A stretch of 64,000 bases of DNA. It comes from an uncultured Lachnospiraceae bacterium. GTDB taxonomy: Bacteria; Bacillota; Clostridia; Lachnospirales; Lachnospiraceae. Location: positions 22,440 to 86,439 of the forward strand of contig CAJTUB010000006.1 of assembly GCA_910579465.1 (NCBI GenBank). Direction: 5' to 3'. Shown piece by piece: positions 34,383 to 41,285 of this stretch; the first letter of the stretch is position 1; the number at the start of each line of letters is the position of its first letter. The position numbers were made by a program, and so were the translations under genes. Below the pieces are notes generated by a model. That model made no database searches and was not told where the DNA came from. It saw only the letters and a program-made list of their open reading frames with translations.

Positions 34383-35020
34383 TTAGATTTTCCAGTGTAT
34401 CACGCGCTCGGTGCTGGTGGCCTCGATTTTGGAAATCAGCGTATCCACAACGCGCCGTTTATCGTCAAAACTAACCTCGTCCCAATTTTCCAGATAGCCC
34501 GATATGCTTTCAACCTGAGAACTTGAAACAGAATTAGCGGTGAGGTCGGCCACTAGCTTTAACTGCTTTTGCCGCTCCGTGTCCAATTCTTCAATGCGGC
34601 TGTTTGCATACTGCAACAAGAGAGGGTTTGCCCCCGTCAGCGTCTGAAATTCCCCCTCCCGGTCTTGGTATAAGTAACAGCTATAATTGCCCGTGAACAA
34701 TTCCGGGGGCTTTCGATTTTCGCACCCTGAGCCTTGAAGTGTTCGTAAATATCCATATCGGCCTGGAAGTAAACCGGGCTCCGCAGAAGCTGCGCCACAA
34801 ATCCCCGTTTCAGCGTTTTCCCATACACTTGAATTTCATTCTCGGTGAAATAACGTGTAATATCGCCGTAGGAGGTTTCGGGCTCCGTATCAAAACCGTA
34901 TGGAGCCCAGCCCCGCATATAGTAGCCCTTGGCACACCGGGAATAAAAGGCGTCTGTCACCCGCATCTGGATGCTTTCCCGTTCCATTTGGACGAACACG
35001 ATGCAGATATTGAGCATCAC
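34383..35020 (-). pseudogene. Broken large serine recombinase (C-terminal and middle part only)
   Basis: Two overlapping frames encode pieces of one large serine recombinase. The upstream piece has the hallmark FVQMERESIQMRV and GYYMRGWAPYGF of the recombinase domain; the downstream piece ends in a coiled-coil region and the usual DKRRVVDTLISKIEA. They join if one C is added to the C run at 34705-34709 (read on the minus strand), so a single-base deletion broke the frame. The N-terminal catalytic Ser domain is missing, with a stop immediately upstream. Such enzymes move integrative or mobilisable elements. The remnant marks a decayed mobile element between hpf and secA. Confidence 0.85.
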
Positions 35021-35062
35021 CGCCTTTTAGCTCGTAACGGCAAAATTCAAATTGAGTTTGCA

Positions 35063-35383
35063 TCAAGTGGGTAATTTATGGCAATATATATCAATTTCAT
35101 TCATTGATAACAGTTCTTGTAGAACGGATTTTATAATCTCTTCGGACATCTCAGCTACCAAAATCATATCCGTTGCACAAAAATATATGCCATTTAAGCA
35201 TTCACCGGATAATTGATTTTTCTTTCGTAGGGTTTCGATATTTTGGTAAGTGAAAAATGTAGCTACCCACTTGCTGCCGTCGTTTAATTCAAAAATAACA
35301 TCTGAATTGCAGTCAAAACGGTCAACTAAATTTTGTCTTTCCGAAAATTCACACCATATTTTTTCTATGGAAACCTTTTTCAT
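35063..35383 (-). CDS. Hypothetical 106-residue protein
   Basis: A 106-residue soluble acidic protein without signal peptide or membrane segment. A ribosome site (AAGGAG) lies 10 bases before ATG. It has a mixed beta/alpha composition with VIFELNDGSKWVATFFTYQN near the centre. Its size and isolation beside a mobile-element remnant are like those of many immunity-type or element-borne proteins, but I do not recognise the family. Confidence 0.6.
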   Translation of the reverse strand: MKKVSIEKIWCEFSERQNLVDRFDCNSDVIFELNDGSKWVATFFTYQNIETLRKKNQLSGECLNGIYFCATDMILVAEMSEEIIKSVLQELLSMNEIDIYCHKLPT

Positions 35384-35709
35384 TGTAGATACTCCTTGTT
35401 ACTTTTGGTATTCAGTCTACCACAACAGTTGCCATTTTTCCACCCTCCACTTTGCATAAAATGCGCAAATATAAAGAAAAGCGCGGGGACAACGATTGCT
35501 TTCTCCGTCCATATCGCACAGAAACCGCCGCTTTAAGTTTTCCCCAATAGCGGCAGTCTGCTGTAGGCTGGCTCTATTCTTTATGTGTCGTGTTATCATG
35601 CCCTTGTCAAACACAATAAACTTTCCCGTTACACAAAGCCGCCGCACGGCAGCTGCCGTGCGGCGGTTTACTAAAAGAAGGGGAACAGTGCGGCCTGTGG
35701 CCGCCGGAA
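35384..35709. other. Non-coding stretch downstream of hpf
   Basis: No supported gene. The minus-strand open frame here lacks a ribosome site, overlaps the hpf stop and runs through a perfect palindrome, so I take it as chance or as mobile-element debris. Confidence 0.4.
35639..35666. terminator. 28-bp perfect palindrome after hpf
   Basis: The 14-base arm CCGCCGCACGGCAG is followed directly by its exact reverse complement. In RNA this would be a very stable hairpin 45 bases after the hpf stop. The T run is poor on both sides (CTTTGTG, TTTACT), so it may stabilise the 3' end as much as terminate. Confidence 0.55.
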
Positions 35710-36237
35710 TCAATACTCCGGTTCAATTAAACCGTAAGTATTACCTTTTCTCTTATAGACAACATTGACCTCGTCTGTCTCCGCATTGCGGAATACAAAG
35801 AAATCATGTCCGAGCAGCTCCATCTGTACACAGGCCTCTTCGATATCCATCGGCTTAATCGCAAACTTCTTGGAACGCACAATCTTAATCTCGTCCTCGC
35901 TGCCGGTCTCCTCCTCGATGAACATCTGGCTGAGCGCCATTGCCGACTGCTTCTTGTCTACCAGCTTATTCTTATACTTTCTCAGCTGGCGCTCCAGAAC
36001 TGCCTCTACCAAATCTATCGATGCATACATATCGCTGCTTACCTGCTCTGCACGGATAATCGTTCCTTTAATCGGTATGGTAACCTCGATGCGCTGTCTT
36101 TCCTTTTCTACACTTAAGGTAACATTGACTTCCGTATCCGGCATAAAGTAACGCTCTAACTTTGACAGCTTGTCAATGACCGCTTCTCTTAATCCGTTTG
36201 TAACCTCAATATTTTTTCCACTTACCGTATAGTTCAT
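35710..36237 (-). CDS. hpf: Long-form ribosome hibernation promoting factor
   Basis: A 175-residue protein. The ATG at 36237 lies nine bases after AAGGAG and starts MNYTVSGKNIEVT; the frame extends 43 codons upstream across the promoter and is rejected. The N-terminal 100 residues are the ribosome-binding HPF domain (LSKLERYFMPDTEV, with basic helices), and the C-terminal 60 residues (KFAIKPMDIEEACVQMELLG to YGLIEPEY) are the dimerisation domain of long HPF. It pairs 70S ribosomes into 100S dimers in stationary phase. A sigma-A-type promoter lies at 36319-36347. Confidence 0.95.
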   Translation of the reverse strand: MNYTVSGKNIEVTNGLREAVIDKLSKLERYFMPDTEVNVTLSVEKERQRIEVTIPIKGTIIRAEQVSSDMYASIDLVEAVLERQLRKYKNKLVDKKQSAMALSQMFIEEETGSEDEIKIVRSKKFAIKPMDIEEACVQMELLGHDFFVFRNAETDEVNVVYKRKGNTYGLIEPEY

Positions 36238-36800
36238 ATGCCTCAGCTCCTTTTCCCGTTTTTCACTCTGTCTTACAGAAATGAAGCAGCTCCTTCTCTT
36301 CTCCTGCTTCTTGAGGAAATTATACCACATTCTCCCCAAAATAACAAGTACAATTTTAAAAATCATATTCTATTGTTTGTTTATTTTTATAATTTGTTTA
36401 ATAATACATTTCTTTTTTCTGGCATTCTGTATTTACTGCCAATTGCCGGATGAACTTTTATTTTTGCAAAAATGTGTCAACAGAATGCCTTACTTTTTTT
36501 CTTGCCTTTTTGTGATTTTATCACAAATTCCAAAACAAACTTTCGAACTTGACAAGCTTTCCCTTATACCACACTTGTGGTACTTTTTTGTGAATATTGT
36601 GGATAACTTCGTGTATAACTATGTTTTCTGCGGACTTTTTGCCTTTTCCCCTGGGGATAAGGTTGTGGTTTTCCACAACCCGCATTTGCAAAAAATTTTG
36701 CATCTTTCGTTTTTCCTGCTTCTTTTTGTGAAGTTTGCACAAAAAGCAAGTTGTCAATAGAAGTTTAAGATTTTCTTATTTTCTGTATTTTCAAAAAATT
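36238..36800. other. AT-rich non-coding region with DnaA-box-like 9-mers and many inverted repeats
   Basis: No gene is supported in 563 bases. DnaA-box-like 9-mers: TTATCCACA (minus, 36598-36606, perfect), TTATACACG (minus, 36610-36618), TTATCCCCA (minus, 36652-36660) and TTTTCCACA (plus, 36669-36677). Inverted repeats: GGCATTCTG/CAGAATGCC (36421-36429 and 36481-36489), a 14-bp palindrome ATTTTTGCAAAAAT (36460-36473), TTTGTGAT/ATCACAAA (36509-36527), TACCACA/TGTGGTA (36567-36582), GGTTGTGG/CCACAACC (36661-36680) and CTTTTTGTG/CACAAAAAG (36722-36746). The role is unknown. A DnaA-binding or structured-RNA region is possible. Confidence 0.6.
36319..36347 (-). promoter_or_regulatory. Promoter of hpf
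   Basis: On the minus strand TTGTTA, 17 bases, TATAAT (also an extended -10, TGG before TATAAT). It would give a leader of about 75 bases. Confidence 0.7.
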
Positions 36801-37718
36801 CTACCACGGGAATTGGTACGGCTTCCTGTATCGTAAGGTCCGGAAGGTATAGCCCTCTTCGGTCAGTTTTTTCAAAATTTCCGGCAGCACCTCTGCCGTC
36901 AGGTTACTTCCCGGCGAATCATGCAGCAGGATAATCGGCTGCTTCTGTCCGTCTATCGCATCAAAAATATGCTTTTTAATTGAATACGCCGTTGGCGTTC
37001 CGACAGCATCCTCGCCGCTTATAGTCCAGTCATAGCCCATAAAGCCGCGTCTGGAAAGCTCCTCCCGCAGCTCCTCCCGGATGGGATTTATGTATACGCT
37101 GTAGCTGCCGCCCGGAAAACGGAAAATGGCAGGACATTCCCCGAATGCCTCTACAAAACGGGCTGCCAGCTTATCATAATCGGTCAAAAAGGCTTCTGCC
37201 GAACGATAAATTTTATCATAGCGGTGCGTTTCCGTATGCATTCCGAGCATATGTCCCTCGTCTAACGCGCGTTTGGCAATTTCGATTCCATCCTCCGTCA
37301 GATTTTCCCCGATAACAAAAAAGGTAGCACAGGCATTGTATTCTGCCAGCGTATCAAGTATTTTCACCGTATTCCTGCTCGGACCGTCGTCAAAGGTCAG
37401 AAATACGACCTTTTCCGGCAGCTCCTCTTCCTGTACCTCTCCCTTCGCATAGAGATACGGATAGGCTTCTGTCTTGCTTACAATGTCCTCCTCGTGCTTT
37501 TTTTCCTCTGTTTTTTCCCCTTTTGTTTCTGCCGCTGCGTTTTCCGCCAGCACATTTTCCAACAGCTTTTCCGCTTCCGCTTCTGCCGGGCTCTGCTCCC
37601 TTTTCCCCCGTTCCGGCAGCCCCAATACTGCCATGTTTGCAAGCAGCAGCGCGACCAGAAGCGTTGCGCCGCGTACGATTTTCCGTTTCAGCATAAAAAA
37701 TGCCCCGCCGTACTTCAT
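36801..37718 (-). CDS. Polysaccharide (peptidoglycan) deacetylase, NodB domain
   Basis: A 305-residue, membrane-anchored enzyme. An N-terminal hydrophobic helix (about residues 15-35) is followed by a Glu/Ala/Lys-rich linker and the NodB domain. Motif 1 is FLTFDDGPSR, motif 2 is GMHTETHRYD with the zinc-binding His pair, and motif 3 is FRFPGGSY. The frame starts at the ATG at 37718, but an internal ATG at 37694 gives a cleaner anchor sequence and may be the true start. Family members remove acetyl groups from GlcNAc or MurNAc in the wall, which changes lysozyme sensitivity or spore cortex structure. It lies downstream of purE. Confidence 0.88.
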   Translation of the reverse strand: MKYGGAFFMLKRKIVRGATLLVALLLANMAVLGLPERGKREQSPAEAEAEKLLENVLAENAAAETKGEKTEEKKHEEDIVSKTEAYPYLYAKGEVQEEELPEKVVFLTFDDGPSRNTVKILDTLAEYNACATFFVIGENLTEDGIEIAKRALDEGHMLGMHTETHRYDKIYRSAEAFLTDYDKLAARFVEAFGECPAIFRFPGGSYSVYINPIREELREELSRRGFMGYDWTISGEDAVGTPTAYSIKKHIFDAIDGQKQPIILLHDSPGSNLTAEVLPEILKKLTEEGYTFRTLRYRKPYQFPW

Positions 37719-37790
37719 TATTTCATCTTATGCACGGCAGGGCTGTCTGCTGAACAGCAGATATTAAGTTCCTGAAAATTTCTCTTATCT

Positions 37791-38303
37791 TTACATTTCC
37801 TTCAGATATGCCTCGTAACCGATACGCTCTATCTTTTCCTTCTTCTTCTCAACGCCTGCCTTCAGCTCTTCCTTATAGGCCTCTATCTTTTGAAGCAGGG
37901 CATCGTCGGACACTGCCAGCATTTTTGCCGCCAGGATGCCGGCATTCTGCGCCCCGTCGATTGCCACCGTCGCTACCGGAATCCCGGACGGCATCTGCAC
38001 AATCGAATACAGGGAATCCACACCGCTTAATGTCTTTGTGTGAATCGGCACACCGATGACCGGAAGCGGAAAAATTGCCGCGCACATCCCCGGAAGATGT
38101 GCCGCGCCGCCCGCGCCTGCAATAATCACCTTAAACCCTTTTTCCTTTGCCGTTTTCGCGTAATCAAAGAAAATATCCGGCATACGGTGCGCCGAAATTA
38201 CCGTGACCTCATAAGAAATCCCGAACTTGTCCAACATCTGTGCCGCCTTGCTCATTACCGGCAGATCCGAATCACTGCCCATTACAATACCAACCTGTGC
38301 CAT
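37791..38303 (-). CDS. purE: N5-carboxyaminoimidazole ribonucleotide mutase
   Basis: A 170-residue PurE. The ATG at 38303, six bases after AAGGCGG, begins MAQVGIVMGSDSDLPVM; the longer frame is rejected. SAHRMPD and AGGAAHLPGM are the CAIR-binding loops with the catalytic His. It catalyses the carboxylation or rearrangement step of purine synthesis. It stands alone, without purK or other pur genes beside it, 68 bases after the aminopeptidase gene. Length and motifs are normal. Whether it is class I (with PurK) or class II (direct AIR carboxylase) cannot be decided here. Confidence 0.95.
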   Translation of the reverse strand: MAQVGIVMGSDSDLPVMSKAAQMLDKFGISYEVTVISAHRMPDIFFDYAKTAKEKGFKVIIAGAGGAAHLPGMCAAIFPLPVIGVPIHTKTLSGVDSLYSIVQMPSGIPVATVAIDGAQNAGILAAKMLAVSDDALLQKIEAYKEELKAGVEKKKEKIERIGYEAYLKEM

Positions 38304-38371
38304 ATTATTCCGCCTTTCCTGTCTTATTTTTCTTATCGTAGCATACCGCCCCTGAAATTGCAACTAAAAGC

Positions 38372-40441
38372 TTACTCCTCCAGCGCCTCGTTTAACAGTT
38401 CTGTCCCCGGCAGCACGAAGCGCCCGTCCTTTATCAGCACAAGCTCCGTCCCGTCTGCGCAGAGCGCCGTTATTTCCCCCAGCTCGTCATACGGTATCGT
38501 GATGTCCGTATGGCAATGGAAATACGCCTTCTCCGGCTCCGTATTCCGGAGTGCGGAGCATTCGTTTTCCCGTGCGACAATTTCCTTGCCGTCCGGGTTA
38601 TATACCTTATGTTCCTCGCTGTGCGAATAGCAGGTGTCGCCCACGGCAAAATGAGGACCTGTTTTCTCTGCAATCAGAATCGGCAGTACCTCTGCAATGC
38701 CGTACTTCTTTCCCATCCGGTAGGCAGTCGTATTCGTGCCGATGGCAAACTCTCCGAGCGGAAGCCAGTCGTGGTTTTTCAGAAGATTTTCTTTGATAAA
38801 CTTTTTGTTTTCCTCTTCTGCGGCATAGTTTTCACAGGAATACTCCGCAGTTTTCCCGTCCCGGAACACTATTCTCAGGTTTTTGTACTCCGTACTGCCT
38901 AAGAATACGCTTGACACATGGAGGACGCCGTTCGTGCCGGTAAGCACCGGAGAGGTAAAGACTTCTCCTGCCGGAATATTTACATCGGCAGTACAGTTCT
39001 CAAAAATCGTCTCCGCGGAAGGGTTCTTTAACCTCCGGAGCTGTACCGTGAGGTCTGTCTGGTTTTCTCCCCTCCCGGTTATATGCACCGCCTGCGCCTG
39101 ATCTAACGCGTCAATCATACACTGCTGTACCCTCCGGTAAACCTCATTGTCCAGACGGTTCAGACGGAGCGTTTCCTCAAAAATCGCCGGAAATTCCGCG
39201 CCGATGGAAGGCAGCGGATATGCCACGATGGTATAGGAGGTTTTGTCTGACGGAAGATACTGCTCCGACAGCTCCCCTGCCCTGCCTGTAAACTCCACCT
39301 TCAGCCGCTGCTGGCGTTTGTCCAGACGGATTGCTTCCTCCGTATTCGCCGGAAGCGGCAGACGTTCGCCGAACGTTTCCTGCACAAGCGGCCCTGCATA
39401 AAGCGCTATCTTTTCCTTTTCCGCCTCGTAAGCATGGCGCAGCGCCGCCTCCTTCCGCAGATACCACTGCTTATCTGCAAACAGTCCCTCATCATTGCGG
39501 TGGTCGTAGTCGTACTGGAGGTTCACATTCGTTACCGTATAGCCCGCTTTTCTTGCATGCCGTCCCCCCGCAGGCGTGCGTACTGCCGTTACCGAAAGAC
39601 CTTTCTGTTCCAATAATAAAATAACCTCCCGCATCATCCGTTCAAAGCCGATTGCATAGCGAAGTCCCACGGTCTGCCCCTTGGCAAGCGGCACGCGCAT
39701 TACTTCAAAGCCGCGCAGATAGCCGTCTACGACATTTTCCGCCGCTGCCTTTACCTTTTCTTCGGAAAGACCGTTTAAAAACGCCGCCACGCCAAACTCA
39801 TTTTCCGTAATATATTCGCCGTAACGGTACAGATAGCGCGGGTCGGAGCCGTCTGCCTCCATAATAATGTCCTTTGCAAACGTATAGCCCGTATCAAACT
39901 GCTCCCGGAACCGCCATGCCGCAAACAGCACGGCATTGTCTGTTTCAAAGGAATACAGCGCCGCACGGCACTCCCGGAACGTGTATTCATGGAATTCCTC
40001 AAAGTAATTATATACCTCAATAAAAAGCTCTGCCGCCATCACAACCGACAGGAGGTTCCCTTCCGCAGCGTAAAAAATCTGGTTGTTTATCTTTGCGGCA
40101 AGATAGGAAAGGAGCCTTCCGTACCTTTTTCCGAACAGCTTCCCCGTATACGCCGGATTGGAAAAGCTCCCGGCATAGTTTACAGGAAGCACCTCTGCAT
40201 AAAGCCGGTCAAAGAATGCCCGGCATTCCTCCAGCGGAGACTGCAAAAGCTCTCCGCTTTCTGTTTTCTCTGCATAAGAAAAAATGAGCAGGAGCTTTTG
40301 TGCCTGCGCCGCAAAATACGGCCGGAACTCCTCCGGCACTGTCTGCTCCGCCGGCACGGACGCAAGACGCTCTTTGCAAAGCTCCCATCTCTCTTTGGTT
40401 TCTTCCCTCTCTTCTTCCTGGATTTCCTTCCAATCTTCCAT
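38372..40441 (-). CDS. Aminopeptidase of family M29 (AmpS/PepS type)
   Basis: A 689-residue protein beginning MEDWKEIQEEE at the ATG at 40441, which has an AGGAAA ribosome site; the frame is open another 130 codons upstream, but that part overlaps two other genes and is out of character. The C-terminal 370 residues form the M29 metalloprotease, with the signature NIPAGEVFTSP giving a metal-binding Glu, then AIGTN and HCHTDITI with the late His/Asp ligands. The first 320 residues form a helical domain that makes it longer than the usual 400 residues. It should remove N-terminal residues from peptides in the cytoplasm. Confidence 0.85.
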   Translation of the reverse strand: MEDWKEIQEEEREETKERWELCKERLASVPAEQTVPEEFRPYFAAQAQKLLLIFSYAEKTESGELLQSPLEECRAFFDRLYAEVLPVNYAGSFSNPAYTGKLFGKRYGRLLSYLAAKINNQIFYAAEGNLLSVVMAAELFIEVYNYFEEFHEYTFRECRAALYSFETDNAVLFAAWRFREQFDTGYTFAKDIIMEADGSDPRYLYRYGEYITENEFGVAAFLNGLSEEKVKAAAENVVDGYLRGFEVMRVPLAKGQTVGLRYAIGFERMMREVILLLEQKGLSVTAVRTPAGGRHARKAGYTVTNVNLQYDYDHRNDEGLFADKQWYLRKEAALRHAYEAEKEKIALYAGPLVQETFGERLPLPANTEEAIRLDKRQQRLKVEFTGRAGELSEQYLPSDKTSYTIVAYPLPSIGAEFPAIFEETLRLNRLDNEVYRRVQQCMIDALDQAQAVHITGRGENQTDLTVQLRRLKNPSAETIFENCTADVNIPAGEVFTSPVLTGTNGVLHVSSVFLGSTEYKNLRIVFRDGKTAEYSCENYAAEEENKKFIKENLLKNHDWLPLGEFAIGTNTTAYRMGKKYGIAEVLPILIAEKTGPHFAVGDTCYSHSEEHKVYNPDGKEIVARENECSALRNTEPEKAYFHCHTDITIPYDELGEITALCADGTELVLIKDGRFVLPGTELLNEALEE

Positions 40442-40464
40442 ATGGTTTCCTTTCCGCCCGGTTG

Positions 40465-40812
40465 TTAAAAAGGCATTCCTATAATATAAAGGCAGAACAG
40501 CAGGACAAATAATCCGCCTGCGCTTAAAAGCCCCGCAAACGGAAGCTTGATATAGACATCCCGTTCCCGCAGCCCCTGCAGGGACAAAACAAATGCAACA
40601 ACACAAAGCACGGCAACCGCCAGACCGGCAATTCCAAGCCAGCTGCCCGTCCCGCCCTTTTCTACTGCTGAGATAATACAGAGGATAAGAAAGACAAGAA
40701 CACAGAACATTGCCAGTACAAAGCCTGCGGTTCCCTTCCCGGAACGTCTCCTGCTGTGAAAATGTATCGTATCCTTCTCTTTGTTCAAGAAGGCGAATTT
40801 GTCCTTTATCAC
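40465..40812 (-). CDS. Small membrane protein, DUF6142-like
   Basis: A 115-residue protein with an N-terminal charged part and three hydrophobic segments (about 27-50, 57-77 and 90-111). I set the start at the GTG at 40812, eight bases after GGAGG; its GTGA overlaps the stop of the VanZ-family gene by four bases. The KFAFLNKEKDTIHFHSRR start resembles small Lachnospiraceae proteins labelled DUF6142, an assignment I recall rather than tested. The function is unknown. It is translationally coupled to the VanZ-like gene. Confidence 0.7.
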   Translation of the reverse strand: MIKDKFAFLNKEKDTIHFHSRRRSGKGTAGFVLAMFCVLVFLILCIISAVEKGGTGSWLGIAGLAVAVLCVVAFVLSLQGLRERDVYIKLPFAGLLSAGGLFVLLFCLYIIGMPF

Positions 40813-41261
40813 TTCTTTTTCCTCCTTCCAAATAGCAGGTAATAGCACCAGTATCCTAAAACACCGCCGATTGTATTCAAAATCAGGTCATCCACATCAA
40901 AGGCGCCGGTTCTCGTAACCAGCTGGATGGTTTCCGCGGAAAGGCTTAACAGAAAGGTCTGGAATAGAATCTTTCCCGTATTCTGCCTGCGCTCCGAGAT
41001 TAACGGCACAAGCCAGCCAAACGGCATAAACGCCGCGATATTGCCGCCGATATTGATAAGCACATATTGATATCCTACCCGGTCAATATACCGGATTCCC
41101 CTTGCAATTTCCAAAAACGGCTTCAGATTATAGCGGTATCCCATTTCCTCCGTCCGCCCGTAGGTACTACTGAAAAAGAGCAGATAGGCTAACAGCAGCA
41201 GATAAGCCAGAAAGAGCAGTATTGAAACAATACGGAGCGTTTCCCTTTTCTTCTCCACCAC
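40809..41261 (-). CDS. VanZ-family membrane protein
   Basis: A 150-residue protein with four hydrophobic helices (about 10-29, 68-90, 95-115 and 123-143). NIGGNIAAFMPFGWLVPLIS and the acidic FDVDDLILNTIGGVLGY are the VanZ signature, the latter with the conserved Asp pair. VanZ gives low-level teicoplanin resistance in enterococci, but most chromosomal members have unknown roles in envelope biology. The start is a GTG after AGGAGG. It lies 24 bases after the SbcC-like gene and overlaps the next small gene by four bases. Confidence 0.88.
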   Translation of the reverse strand: MVEKKRETLRIVSILLFLAYLLLLAYLLFFSSTYGRTEEMGYRYNLKPFLEIARGIRYIDRVGYQYVLINIGGNIAAFMPFGWLVPLISERRQNTGKILFQTFLLSLSAETIQLVTRTGAFDVDDLILNTIGGVLGYWCYYLLFGRRKKK

Positions 41262-41285
41262 ACACCTCCTCCTTTCCGTGCTTTC

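Noticed and set aside
35417..35713. 98-codon minus-strand frame after hpf
   Set aside because: No ribosome site, overlap with the hpf stop, and passage through a perfect palindrome. Kept only as intergenic description.
36421..36750. Chromosomal replication origin
   Set aside because: DnaA-like boxes are present, but dnaA, dnaN and rpmH are not adjacent and only one box is perfect. Left as an unexplained site.
36521..36757. 78-codon minus-strand frame in the DnaA-box region
   Set aside because: Its Lys/Gln/Asn-rich product follows from AT-rich inverted repeats; no ribosome site or motif.
40442..40831. 130-codon N-terminal extension of the M29 aminopeptidase
   Set aside because: It overlaps the small membrane-protein gene and has the composition of an out-of-frame reading; the ATG at 40441 has a ribosome site and a family-like start.
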